A program made the position numbers and the translations under genes. Below are positions 1 through 8,690 of a stretch of DNA of 64,000 nucleotides, piece by piece. The notes below the pieces were generated by a model. It saw nothing but the letters and a program-made list of their open reading frames with translations. It was not told where the DNA came from and did not search any database. Source of the DNA: SB21 sp964415295 (GTDB lineage Bacteria > CLD3 > SB21); the NCBI GenBank assembly GCA_964415295.1, contig CAYPYN010000002.1, positions 1-64,000 of the forward strand, written 5' to 3'. Numbering within the stretch: the stretch's first letter is position 1; each line of letters opens with the position of its first letter.

Positions 1-1882
1 TCTGCAATCCTGCAAAATTACCCCATCTATCTCTCAATACCGCATACACCGTGATAGCGCTATCCGCTGTCGTATAAAGCTGTGGCAATACCACCCCGCT
101 GCCGCTTCTTGCCGTCTCTACATATACGGCCGCGGCCGCTCCCGACACTACCGTAATTGTGCCCGTCGAGTCTTTCATAAAACCTGCATTGGCATATATA
201 CGACCTGAACTCGCCAACGAGGGATTGAAAATAACTGAACTATCGGCTTGAACAGAACTCACAGCCCCGGACAACGATCCTTCAAGACTCCAGCTCGCCA
301 ACACGTCTTTGACGAAATTACGATCTCTATCATATCCGGCCGCGTAAACACGTATCAAACTGTCGCTCTTGATAGTCAAGACTGAACCATAACTCACTCC
401 ACCACCACCAGGAGCATTACGTAATACCAATGTATCTCTTACTCCAGCCAACACACTAATCAAACCGGTCTGATCGCTGAAGCCGCCCGAATCTGCAGAG
501 ATAAATCCGTTTCCAATCACTCTGCCATGAAAAGTAATACTGTCATTTCCCAAAGAGTCGGAAGTGAGAAAACCGTTGATTCCATTGACCCGCCAATTGA
601 CCTTTACGCGACGCAGGAAATTACCATAACTGTCATACCCATATGCATAAACTTTTACCGAATCATCCGAAGTCATTGTCGTGTCGCCGGCCTCATTGGC
701 ATAGGTCAAATCCGACCATCTTAATTGGATATACGCAACCGAATCCGAACCAACGACAACCTGCTGCGAACCTCCTGTAGCCACGCGACTGTCACTGACC
801 AAGGAATTATTAATGGTCGAAGGAAATGCAAACGTTCCCGTTGAATTGGGAATATCCAAAAGAAAAGTAATGGTTAAAGAATCCTTGACGGCCAATAAGG
901 CTGTCCTAACAGATAAACTGTCGGTAGCAGCATCATAATTCCAAGTGGCAAATCCCAAGTCGGACGGACGGGTAACCGATTTCTGGATGAATTGAGACAC
1001 ACCGTCAACGCTAACATCTAAGACGGTAACGGATTTACTTGTGAATGGATTATAGACAAGAACGGAATCAAACCGCGACATCGAATCGGGAGCCGATGTG
1101 GTACGGATCGTATACGTAAATTGCTGAAGCGACGAATTCGTGATAACCGACGACGGCGTGATGAAAGCATCGGCCGTTGAAGCATTATTCGTATGAAATA
1201 GAATAGCAAGATTGCTGTTGAGTACAGATTGATCGAATCCATACTGAATTCCCACAGAGCCAGCACTATCGAGACCAATTGTAGCTGTACTGCCGTCCTG
1301 ATTCCCAAGAACTCTGTATTGGAATTTTATCAGATTCAATCTTTCATACAATATCGCCTGAAACTCCATTCGGCTGCTGCCGGCAACGAAAGTGGGAAAA
1401 TTTCGCCACGTAACGACAAATCTCCGATCGGGCGCCGTTCCGATGGTTTGATAAAATATTTCGGTAATCCCGCTGGATTCTTGCAGATTATCCCAATAGA
1501 CCGCAATGATGCTGTCCGGCCTTCCTGCCGTCGGGATAGCCGTATTAGACGTGTCAAGATAATGGAGTTGATCGTTCAGTTTTGCAAAGCTAATGAATCC
1601 GCTGGATGAAATATCAACAGAGTCGGCACCAAAACCGTAGAAATTGAAATGAAATCCGATCGGCACGAATCCTGTCGAAGTGTCTCTATCCGCCGTCGCA
1701 AAATTGCTTCCTCCGGTCGCATCTACCCAGTTATAGACCACAACCGGCCCGGGTGACTTCGAATCGGTCCATCGGTATTTTCCGGACCCTCCCTGATTAG
1801 CCCATAAGGGGCCGACACCGAGGTGAAGCCAGAATATTCCCAAGCACGCCGGAAAAAATATGTTCTTCACAGTCCGAATCAT
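1..1882 (-). CDS. Secreted repeat protein with Ig-like domains, C-terminus beyond left edge
   Basis: The minus strand is open from an ATG at 1882 to the left edge (627 codons, no stop). The ATG overlaps the TGA of the upstream gene (ATGA), which suggests translational coupling. Residues 1-28 look like a signal peptide ending in PLWA. Residues about 30-230 form a beta-rich domain with the stretches IGFHFNFYGF, IAVYWDNLQES and FVVTWRNFPTF, resembling the non-repetitive N-terminal domains of large FCB surface proteins. From about residue 403 a unit of about 100 residues repeats: it opens with S-D-S-(hydrophobic)-VYAxGYD, has a central W, and a G-x-I-x-A-(N/D)-x-G stretch. Units start near residues 403, 504 and 605, the last being cut. 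Such Big/invasin-like repeats usually form extracellular stalks or adhesins. The family is inferred from pattern only; the reading frame itself is clear. Confidence 0.85.
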   Translation of the reverse strand, partial: MIRTVKNIFFPACLGIFWLHLGVGPLWANQGGSGKYRWTDSKSPGPVVVYNWVDATGGSNFATADRDTSTGFVPIGFHFNFYGFGADSVDISSSGFISFAKLNDQLHYLDTSNTAIPTAGRPDSIIAVYWDNLQESSGITEIFYQTIGTAPDRRFVVTWRNFPTFVAGSSRMEFQAILYERLNLIKFQYRVLGNQDGSTATIGLDSAGSVGIQYGFDQSVLNSNLAILFHTNNASTADAFITPSSVITNSSLQQFTYTIRTTSAPDSMSRFDSVLVYNPFTSKSVTVLDVSVDGVSQFIQKSVTRPSDLGFATWNYDAATDSLSVRTALLAVKDSLTITFLLDIPNSTGTFAFPSTINNSLVSDSRVATGGSQQVVVGSDSVAYIQLRWSDLTYANEAGDTTMTSDDSVKVYAYGYDSYGNFLRRVKVNWRVNGINGFLTSDSLGNDSITFHGRVIGNGFISADSGGFSDQTGLISVLAGVRDTLVLRNAPGGGGVSYGSVLTIKSDSLIRVYAAGYDRDRNFVKDVLASWSLEGSLSGAVSSVQADSSVIFNPSLASSGRIYANAGFMKDSTGTITVVSGAAAAVYVETARSGSGVVLPQLYTTADSAITVYAVLRDRWGNFAGLQ

Positions 1883-2460
1883 CGGTAAGAAGCGTCCCGG
1901 TGTTTGATGGTTATGGGTTTGGCAGAAAAGTAGGACATCGTAGATCCTGATACAATGGAATTGGACAATGAGACGACCATACTCTTATCTTCTGTTTTTG
2001 AGGAAGACACGTGCTCTTTCTGTTCTCGAATATGTAATGGAAGGGCCATCCGAAGACGAATGACTATTTGATCTCCGGATTTCAAAAAGGATGCCGTCTG
2101 AATAACGACTGAGCTGGAACGCGAAATCACCAATGCCGTCTGAGACAATTTCCTCTTAAATAGAATAGAGTCCTTGGTAAGCCAAAATTCTGATGTGATA
2201 CCCGCGGAGATCTTTGTGACGGATTCTACGGCTATTTCAACACCGACATAGGGAACATGCAACTCCACCATATCGGCTTGTGAATTCCTCACTGAAAGCG
2301 TCATGGCAACGTCATAGGACGAGCCCGCATCAAAATCATAACGGTTCAGGTCAAACTTTGTCGGATTGGTTACTTGTGCGGCGACGGGAATTACCGAAAT
2401 CCAAGCAAAAAGTTTTATACCGGTGAGAAGTGAAAACAGCCGTAACGAATACCTCATCAA
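1879..2460 (-). CDS. Small secreted protein of unknown function
   Basis: 193 codons. The N-terminus is a typical signal peptide: basic start MMRYSLR, then a hydrophobic run ending VAAQ near residue 29. The mature part is beta-rich, with alternating hydrophobic residues and no cysteine, and I recognise no family. Its stop overlaps the start of the downstream repeat protein by four bases, so the two are probably made together and may work as a pair, for instance a periplasmic or surface partner of the large protein. That role is inference from position only. A good promoter lies upstream at 2526-2554. Spacing and the signal peptide support this start. Confidence 0.8.
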   Translation of the reverse strand: MMRYSLRLFSLLTGIKLFAWISVIPVAAQVTNPTKFDLNRYDFDAGSSYDVAMTLSVRNSQADMVELHVPYVGVEIAVESVTKISAGITSEFWLTKDSILFKRKLSQTALVISRSSSVVIQTASFLKSGDQIVIRLRMALPLHIREQKEHVSSSKTEDKSMVVSLSNSIVSGSTMSYFSAKPITIKHRDASYR

Positions 2461-2525
2461 CTCTCCCTTTGAGAAATTCTGGAACCGAACAGACCCTAAT
2501 ATGACGCAACCGGATATTCGAAAAA

Positions 2526-2554
2526 AATATAGTCAAAACAGTTCGAGTTCGCAA
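2526..2554 (-). promoter_or_regulatory. Sigma-70-like promoter for the 2460-to-1 gene pair
   Basis: On the minus strand TTGCGA (2554-2549) is followed after exactly 17 bases by TATATT (2531-2526). The expected start of transcription is near 2519, about 60 bases before the ATG at 2460. Confidence 0.6.
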
Positions 2555-2635
2555 GTATATAAAATTAAAATAATTCGTAACTTCCCTTATTCAAATATAG
2601 GCCCGCCATTACACTAAACTTCAAAGAATCCTCGG

Positions 2636-2650
2636 ACCGTTATTAACGGT
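2636..2650. promoter_or_regulatory. Perfect palindrome in divergent intergenic region, possible operator
   Basis: ACCGTTA-T-TAACGGT is a perfect 7-1-7 inverted repeat in the 332-base region between the divergent genes at 2460 and 2793. It is the size and symmetry of a dimeric regulator site. A TATAAT hexamer lies downstream on the plus strand at 2707-2712 without a clear partner at -35. No other feature was seen in this intergenic region apart from the minus-strand promoter. Confidence 0.35.
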
Positions 2651-2792
2651 TGATTGGATTGTAGTTTTTGGAACTTTTGGGATTTCTATCTGTCTTATTT
2701 ACAAAGTATAATAATCCGTAATCCATGAAACATTTCAGAAACCGCAGCGTATGCTAACTATCTATTAAACAAATATGGCGAGGCATAAAATC

Positions 2793-4655
2793 ATGAAAAC
2801 AACATTGCGTTATATTATTTGCGGATTCTTTATATTAAGCGGTCCGTCGGTGTTTAGCCAGTCCGATGAAACCGTCGGCAAAGATTCCGAAGACGGAGAT
2901 CGCTATATCGAACAGATCAAGGATAAATACCTCCCAAATTCCAAGTCGCTAACTATATTTAGAGGCGGTCATCAACTTGGATCAGACAAGAGAATTGATG
3001 GCGACATCCTGGTCATCAACGGCGACCTGGTGGTCTATGGTGAACTCAACGGACGTGCTGTTGTTACCAACGGTAATATTATCGTCAAGAATTCAGGACA
3101 TATTGCAAAGGATGCCATCGCCGTGAATGGGAAAGTGATCTTCGGAGATGATACCGCGGACAAAGATGGTTTAACGACTTTTGATAACGAAGATATTGAA
3201 GAAGAAACAGACTCTGAAGAGCTTGTTTCAACGCCAACGCCCCCTGTTCCTCCTACGCCTCCGTCATTCAATAACGACTGGGCCGCCAAACAGTCCTACG
3301 AAAAGGAAATGGAACGCTTCAACCGCGAAATGGAAAAATTCAATCGTAAGATGGAGAAGTTCAATGCCAAGATGAAGAAATGGGAAGAGAAAGCGGCCCA
3401 AAAGAAATACGATTATTCATATGAAGATGATTCGGAAGGTCGGGATGGTGAGGACGATACTTACAGCGCTTCTTTTGTAAGGGTAGATGAAAACCCAAAG
3501 GACCGGTGGCAAAAGAATAGGAACGACCGCAGTGAGATGACTTATTTCCTCAGCCGGGAACCGCGATACAAATACACTAATTTCTTCCTCTTCGATTATA
3601 ACCGCGTGGATGGTCTTTATCTGGGACTCAAACTGGACCGGAATCACAAGATCTATTCAAGAAAGCCCTTTCAGATCTATGGCGAGGCGGGTTATGCTTT
3701 CAGCGAGAAGGCCTTCCGTTACCAATTAGGCGTTGATAAGGTGTGGGGTTATGCCTACAGATTTACGTTGGGCGGTGAACTGCACGATCTGACCAACTCC
3801 CAGGATCAGGCGATCGTCGGCGACCTCGAAAACGCTCTGAATGCTCTTATCATCAAGAATGATTACCGCGATTATTTCCGCACACAAGGATTCAGTTTTC
3901 AAGCCAGTCAATATCTGAACGAGTCATTAAAATTAGGTGCGTCGTACCGTGTCGACGACTACTCCAACTTGCAGAACAATGTCAATTGGGCCGTATTCTT
4001 CCCGAAACACAATTTTCGAATAAATCCGATGATCAATGAAGGGCGGATGGTAAGTTATACGGGTTCGGTTGAACTTAATACCGTGTCAACGATCAGCGCA
4101 GGGAAAAAGCATATTAAACGTGTGGGGTGGCATATTTTTGCCGAAGGCGAAAGGAGTCTGAAAAAATTGAATTCGGATTTTGAATTTACCCGATATACGC
4201 TCAGCGTAGCGCGTTACCAGCCTGTCAGCCGTTGGGAAAATATAGATGCCCGCGTCATGATTGGCGCCGGTACGGGCGACCTGCCTCTCCAAAAAATCTT
4301 TGCAGTCGGAGGTATTTCCACACTCAGAGGTCATGATTACAAAGCCTTCACGGGCAATCAGGTCTTCTTGTCGAACATCGAATACCGCTTGAGCTCCGGC
4401 ATTCTCAAAGATGACAAGATTTTCTTCCTCCATCCCTTCAGCGTCATACTTTTTATGGACAACGGTTACGCCTGGAACAACAAGGTTTATGCGGTCCGTG
4501 AAGCTTTCAAGGGTGTACGGGCTAACGACATTCAGACCGATATCGGTATAGGGCTTGGTGATGAAAAGAACATCTTTAGATTTGATATCGCAAAAACCGT
4601 GTCTGAAAAGAACACCGACTACAAATTCAATGTACGGATTAATTACGCCTTCTAA
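2793..4655 (+). CDS. BamA/D15-like outer-membrane barrel with bactofilin-like N-terminal domain
   Basis: 620 codons from the ATG at 2793, chosen over the in-frame ATG at 2775 because GAGG (2780-2783) sits nine bases upstream and a signal peptide (MKTTLRYIICGFF, cleavage near FSQ) begins there. Residues about 50-115 are a short right-handed-helix-like repeat (GDILVINGDLVVYGELNGR), as in bactofilins and other polymer-forming domains. Acidic and Pro/Thr-rich linkers follow (TPTPPVPPTPP), then a coiled coil at about 165-205 of MEKFNRKMEKF type. The rest is a beta-barrel; FAVGGISTLRGHDYKAF matches the conserved xRG(Y/F/H) motif of the Omp85/surface antigen barrel, and the chain ends in Phe, as outer-membrane proteins do. 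POTRA domains are not evident. Function unknown; an outer-membrane export or assembly role is inference. Confidence 0.8.
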   Translation: MKTTLRYIICGFFILSGPSVFSQSDETVGKDSEDGDRYIEQIKDKYLPNSKSLTIFRGGHQLGSDKRIDGDILVINGDLVVYGELNGRAVVTNGNIIVKNSGHIAKDAIAVNGKVIFGDDTADKDGLTTFDNEDIEEETDSEELVSTPTPPVPPTPPSFNNDWAAKQSYEKEMERFNREMEKFNRKMEKFNAKMKKWEEKAAQKKYDYSYEDDSEGRDGEDDTYSASFVRVDENPKDRWQKNRNDRSEMTYFLSREPRYKYTNFFLFDYNRVDGLYLGLKLDRNHKIYSRKPFQIYGEAGYAFSEKAFRYQLGVDKVWGYAYRFTLGGELHDLTNSQDQAIVGDLENALNALIIKNDYRDYFRTQGFSFQASQYLNESLKLGASYRVDDYSNLQNNVNWAVFFPKHNFRINPMINEGRMVSYTGSVELNTVSTISAGKKHIKRVGWHIFAEGERSLKKLNSDFEFTRYTLSVARYQPVSRWENIDARVMIGAGTGDLPLQKIFAVGGISTLRGHDYKAFTGNQVFLSNIEYRLSSGILKDDKIFFLHPFSVILFMDNGYAWNNKVYAVREAFKGVRANDIQTDIGIGLGDEKNIFRFDIAKTVSEKNTDYKFNVRINYAF

Positions 4656-4679
4656 AAGCCGATTAACTATTATCCAACG

Positions 4680-4707
4680 AACCCCGCCCATTTGGACGGG
4701 GTTTTTT
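4680..4707 (+). terminator. Rho-independent terminator after the barrel gene
   Basis: AACCCCG (4680-4686) pairs with CGGGGTT (4697-4703), followed by a run of six T ending at 4707. Confidence 0.85.
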
Positions 4708-4732
4708 GTTTCATACAAATGCAAAAGCGCGC

Positions 4733-4761
4733 TTGAATGAGAACTTCGTTATCAATATATT
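4733..4761 (+). promoter_or_regulatory. Sigma-70-like promoter of dapL
   Basis: TTGAAT (4733-4738), 17 bases, TATATT (4756-4761). Transcription should start near 4768, which excludes the in-frame ATG at 4762 and supports the start at 4804. Confidence 0.6.
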
Positions 4762-4803
4762 ATGCCGTTTGAAAATCGCTCTCATTTGAAAAGGATCAGA
4801 ATC

Positions 4804-5970
4804 ATGTTTTCAACCGCAGACCGCTTCAAGGAACTACCGGTACATCTGTTCGCCGAAGTAGACCGCATGAAACGAGAGGCCATCGCTCAGGGAAAGGACG
4901 TCATCGATCTGGGTGTGGGCGATCCCGACATACCGACACCGAAACCCATCATTGACGCATGCGTCAAAGCACTGAACAATCCAGTCAATCACCGTTATCC
5001 CTACCAGACGGGATCGATGAATTACCGGGAGGCGATCGTCCGTTTTTTTAAGAAACGTTACGGCGTAACTTTGGATTCTGTAAAAAACATAGTTCCTCTC
5101 ATCGGTTCCAAAGAAGGCATTGCGCATTTTCCATTGGTTTTTGTAAACCCGGGCGACGTGGTTCTGGCGCCGGATCCGGGTTATCCGGCCTACATTACAG
5201 GTACCGTTCTGGCCGGCGGTGAATATTATCCGCTGCCTCTGTTGAAGAAAAACGGCTATCGCATAGATCTGGATACCATACCGGCCTCGGCCGTCCAGCG
5301 CGCTAAATTGCTTTTCTTCAATTATCCGAACAATCCCACGACCGGATCGGCCGATTTGAATTATTTTTCCAGGATCGCCTCTTTCTGTCATGAACGAAAG
5401 ATCATCGCGGCTCATGATGCCGCGTATCAGGAGCTGTACTTCGAGAGCGCCCCTCCCAGTTTCCTGCAGGCACCGCACGCATTGGAAACCGGTATAGAAT
5501 TTCACTCTTTATCCAAGACTTTCAGTATGACGGGATGGCGTGTCGGATTTGCGGCCGGCGAACCTTCCTTGATCGCAGGATTGACCAGAATCAAGACTAA
5601 TATAGATACGGGACTTTTTCTAGCCATACAGGAGGCGGCGGCTTTTGCGCTCGATCATCTCGAAGAATTGACGCAACCGGCGGTGGCGATCTATAAGAAA
5701 AGGCGTGACATAGTTATTGATGGGCTTCGCCGCGCCGGGTTCAACGCGGAAACACCCGATGCGACTATTTATGTTTGGACGGAGGTACCCGGTGGGATGC
5801 CGTCGATGGACTTTGCAAAAAAACTCCTTGCCGCCACAGGCGTGGTGATAACCCCGGGAGCCGGACTTGGAAAAGCCAGTGAAGGTTATTTCAGGATTTC
5901 CCTGACCACGTCGGAAGATAGGCTTAACGAGGCCATAAGGCGCATGCACGATTTTTCAAAAAATATATAA
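4804..5970 (+). CDS. dapL: LL-diaminopimelate aminotransferase
   Basis: 388 codons. A class I/II PLP aminotransferase that converts tetrahydrodipicolinate to LL-diaminopimelate in one step for lysine and peptidoglycan. The N-terminus FSTADRFKELPVHLFAEVDR, the GVGDPDIPTP stretch, NYPNNPTTG and the PLP-lysine segment SLSKTFSMTGWRVG are as expected for the DapL group; length also fits. The start at 4804 has AAGG (4791-4794) nine bases upstream and matches the family N-terminus; the upstream ATG at 4762 overlaps the promoter. It is followed 15 bases later by folB. A different aminotransferase specificity cannot be excluded from sequence alone, but the N-terminal signature favours DapL. Confidence 0.88.
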   Translation: MFSTADRFKELPVHLFAEVDRMKREAIAQGKDVIDLGVGDPDIPTPKPIIDACVKALNNPVNHRYPYQTGSMNYREAIVRFFKKRYGVTLDSVKNIVPLIGSKEGIAHFPLVFVNPGDVVLAPDPGYPAYITGTVLAGGEYYPLPLLKKNGYRIDLDTIPASAVQRAKLLFFNYPNNPTTGSADLNYFSRIASFCHERKIIAAHDAAYQELYFESAPPSFLQAPHALETGIEFHSLSKTFSMTGWRVGFAAGEPSLIAGLTRIKTNIDTGLFLAIQEAAAFALDHLEELTQPAVAIYKKRRDIVIDGLRRAGFNAETPDATIYVWTEVPGGMPSMDFAKKLLAATGVVITPGAGLGKASEGYFRISLTTSEDRLNEAIRRMHDFSKNI

Positions 5971-5985
5971 ACAGCAGGAGTTCCT

Positions 5986-6354
5986 TTGAGGCCTTTGGAC
6001 AAGATCCGGCTCACTCATATGGTCATCTATGCGCATCACGGCGCCCACGAGGAAGAAAGAACTCTCGGGCAGCGTTTCGAGATCGATGTCGAAATGGGCC
6101 TTGATGCAGAGAAAGCCGCCAGAGAGGACCGGCTGGAACTTTGCGTGGACTACGGTAAAGTATATCACAAAATTCATGAGGCTGTAACTGAAAAGAAATT
6201 TTACCTGATCGAGGCGTTGGCGCAATACATTGCCGAGAAAATACTGACCGGCTTCGATATACAGGAAGTCACGGTGCGCGTTCGAAAACCGAGTGTACCT
6301 ATTCACGGGTCCATTGAACACGTAGAAGTGGAAATTACCCGGAAAAAAATATGA
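5986..6354 (+). CDS. folB: Dihydroneopterin aldolase
   Basis: 122 codons starting at TTG with AGGAG (5976-5980) five bases upstream. The chain opens DKIRLTHMVIYAHHGAHEEE, the classic FolB start, with the conserved YxxHG; an internal ATG at 6019 would remove the first strand, so TTG is preferred. FolB cleaves dihydroneopterin to 6-hydroxymethyl-dihydropterin in folate synthesis. The stop overlaps the start of folK (ATGA), the next enzyme of the pathway. Length is normal for the family. Confidence 0.92.
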   Translation: MRPLDKIRLTHMVIYAHHGAHEEERTLGQRFEIDVEMGLDAEKAAREDRLELCVDYGKVYHKIHEAVTEKKFYLIEALAQYIAEKILTGFDIQEVTVRVRKPSVPIHGSIEHVEVEITRKKI

Positions 6355-6872
6355 ATTCACAAGACAGAGTGGTTTATCTGAGTCTCGGATCCAACGTGGG
6401 CGACCGATTGAAGAATCTCCAAATGGCCTTGGATGCTTTGTCTGAATTGGCCGAAGTTACAAAAGTCTCTTCGATCTATGAGACATCCCCTGTCGGCCCG
6501 GTCCGTCAGGGCCCATTTTATAACATAGCCGTCGAAATCAGGACTTCTCTCCCACCCGAAGTCCTCATGATTCACCTTCTTCATATCGAAGAGAACCTCG
6601 GGCGGCAACGCGACATCAAGTGGGGGCCTCGCACTTTGGATATCGATATCATCTTTTATGACCGATGGGTGGTCGATGAAAGAGGACTTGCCATTCCCCA
6701 CGCGAGGTATGCACAAAGGCGATTTGTACTCGAACCGATGTGCGAGATCGCACCGGACTGGATCTGCCCTGTTCTGCACAAATCCATGCGCGAATTATTC
6801 GAATTGTTGCAAGACCACGGCGCGGTTGTTAGAACGGAATATGGCTTGAAAATCACCGAAGTAGTTCACTGA
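6351..6872 (+). CDS. folK: 6-hydroxymethyl-7,8-dihydropterin pyrophosphokinase (HPPK)
   Basis: 173 codons, overlapping folB by four bases. YLSLGSNVGDR is the HPPK N-terminal signature; the chain contains YETSPVGPVRQGPFYN and WGPRTLDIDIIFYD, which hold the substrate-binding and the Mg-binding DxD residues; IPHARYAQRRFVLEP closes the domain. It transfers pyrophosphate from ATP to 6-hydroxymethyl-dihydropterin. It is co-transcribed with folB, and a kinase-like gene follows 18 bases later. Confidence 0.95.
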   Translation: MNSQDRVVYLSLGSNVGDRLKNLQMALDALSELAEVTKVSSIYETSPVGPVRQGPFYNIAVEIRTSLPPEVLMIHLLHIEENLGRQRDIKWGPRTLDIDIIFYDRWVVDERGLAIPHARYAQRRFVLEPMCEIAPDWICPVLHKSMRELFELLQDHGAVVRTEYGLKITEVVH

Positions 6873-6890
6873 AGCCGGCGCGCGACCGTT

Positions 6891-7544
6891 ATGCAAAAAA
6901 TCAAACTCATCGCTGTCGAAGGCATTGTAAAAAGCAGCAACACGGCACTGGCCAGAAACCTTGCGTCCCGGTCCAATGCCAGGACTATCCTTGAAGAAGA
7001 CGGATCAACTCCGCTTATCGATCTGCAAACGTCGGACCCCAAAGACCTTCTTTTTAAGAAACATCTGCTTCGGCTATTGGACCGTTATAAGGCCCAAAAA
7101 CACAACCTGCAGACCGAGATGTTTCATGAACAGGTCATATCAGACTACCTTTTTTACGCCGATCGAATCTACGCCAATCTCAAGTTGGATGCGGAGGACT
7201 TTGTTTTGTATGAGACATTATTCAATCATATGGAAAAAGAAGTTGCTCTGCCGGATCTTGTGATCTATCTGCAGCATCACACCGATGCCGTTCTCGAAAA
7301 ACTCTACGCCCATTATGGAATTCGTAACAGTCTGAAGGGCAAGAATTCGATCGACGAGAATTATATCCTCCGGCTGAATGAGGAGTTTAACGAATTTTTC
7401 ATGTATTTCCGCTGGGCGCCGGTACTGATCGTAAATGCCAATCAGCTGAATCCGGAGAATCCGAAACACGTTGATGATCTGCTGTTCAAAATGCAGCGCC
7501 CAATCTCCGGCGTCATATTTTACAATCCGCCGCCCGACGTATGA
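6891..7544 (+). CDS. Deoxynucleoside-kinase-family protein with degenerate P-loop
   Basis: 217 codons. The fold family is recognisable: VISDYLFYADRIYANLKL and PDLVIYLQHHTDAVLEKL match the mid and C-terminal parts of bacterial dNK/dGK-type kinases, and the gene sits directly after folK, as dNK genes often do in FCB bacteria. However the N-terminal segment that should read EGxxGxGKTT is EGIVKSSNTALA: the Walker A glycine is Ser and the essential lysine is Asn. The following LEEDGSTPL keeps the Glu pair but lacks the usual NPF. I infer that it cannot bind ATP in the normal way and may be a regulatory or partner subunit. The alternative is a diverged active enzyme using another residue. No frameshift is seen. 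Confidence 0.75.
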   Translation: MQKIKLIAVEGIVKSSNTALARNLASRSNARTILEEDGSTPLIDLQTSDPKDLLFKKHLLRLLDRYKAQKHNLQTEMFHEQVISDYLFYADRIYANLKLDAEDFVLYETLFNHMEKEVALPDLVIYLQHHTDAVLEKLYAHYGIRNSLKGKNSIDENYILRLNEEFNEFFMYFRWAPVLIVNANQLNPENPKHVDDLLFKMQRPISGVIFYNPPPDV

Positions 7545-7624
7545 CCGTAAGGCCGTGAATGTTTTTTACACAAAAGCGTTTCACTATTGAAATCTGAGCC
7601 AAACCTTTTCGGAGCCTTGGCACC

Positions 7625-8680
7625 ATGGCGGAGACCCCAACACTTCGTGAAACCTTAAGAAGGCACACAAGGGAGGGAGAGCTTTACAGGACTCTCGACG
7701 AAGGTACCCTCGAGTGTTATGCCTGCGGCCACCGTTGCAAAATCAAAGAGGGGCGCGAAGGCATTTGTAAAATCCGCTACAACCGGGACGGTAAACTGTA
7801 CGTGCCCTATGGATACACGGCCGGCGTCCAGGTTGATCCGATTGAAAAAAAACCTTTCTTTCACGCCCTTCCGGGAGCTAAAGCGCTCAGCTTCGGCATG
7901 CTCGGGTGCGATATGCACTGCGCCTATTGCCAGAACTGGATCACGTCACAAGCCCTTTCCGATCCGCAGGCAGGCACGGAACCCATGCTCATTGATCCGA
8001 CGCAGATCCTTCGCCTCGCGCAAGCTTATAAAGCCCGCGTGATCACCAGTACCTATAATGAGCCGCTGATCACGTCGGAATGGGCTGTCGACGTATTTAA
8101 GGAAGCCAAAAAAGCGCACCTGATATGTTCGTACGTTTCAAACGGCAATGCGACGCCCGAGGTTCTGTCCTATCTGCGTCCGTATGTCGATCTTTACAAA
8201 GTTGATCTCAAGAGCTTTAACGATAAGAATTACCGTAAACTGGGCACACGTCTTAATATTGTTCTCGACAGCATCCGGCAACTGCACGAACTTGGATTTT
8301 GGCTTGAAGTCGTTACCTTGATCGTACCAACTTTTAACGATTCCGACGGGGAATTAAGGGATATAGCCGGTTTTTTGGCATCCGTCTCTCCCGACATTCC
8401 CTGGCATGTCACCGCTTATCATCAGGATTATAAAATGACCGATCCGGACAATACTCCCGCCGAGACTCTGCTCCGAGCCGTTGGCATAGGAAAAAATTCG
8501 GGCCTCCGTTACGTATATGCCGGAAATTTGCCCGGAAAACTCGAGACCTCCGAGAATACCTATTGCCATCAATGCGGAAAACTTCTGGTGGAACGGATAG
8601 GATTCAGGATTCTTAGAAATCAGATTCAGAACAGCCGCTGCTCTCATTGCCAGCAAATCATTCCGGGCATATGGGAATGA
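7625..8680 (+). CDS. amrS: AmmeMemoRadiSam-system radical SAM protein
   Basis: 351 codons. The radical SAM cluster motif CxxxCxxC is Cys95-Cys99-Cys102 (GCDMHCAYCQNW). An N-terminal cysteine set precedes it (Cys31, Cys34, Cys38, Cys48), and a C-terminal zinc-ribbon-like pair (CHQCGK ... CSHC) follows, the arrangement typical of AmrS rather than of pyruvate formate-lyase activase. Members are found with AMMECR1 and Memo homologues; those partners are not in this window. The substrate is unknown. GGAG lies ten bases before the ATG. A histidine kinase gene begins ten bases after the stop, so the two are probably co-transcribed. Confidence 0.88.
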   Translation: MAETPTLRETLRRHTREGELYRTLDEGTLECYACGHRCKIKEGREGICKIRYNRDGKLYVPYGYTAGVQVDPIEKKPFFHALPGAKALSFGMLGCDMHCAYCQNWITSQALSDPQAGTEPMLIDPTQILRLAQAYKARVITSTYNEPLITSEWAVDVFKEAKKAHLICSYVSNGNATPEVLSYLRPYVDLYKVDLKSFNDKNYRKLGTRLNIVLDSIRQLHELGFWLEVVTLIVPTFNDSDGELRDIAGFLASVSPDIPWHVTAYHQDYKMTDPDNTPAETLLRAVGIGKNSGLRYVYAGNLPGKLETSENTYCHQCGKLLVERIGFRILRNQIQNSRCSHCQQIIPGIWE

Positions 8681-8690
8681 GGAACCGCTT

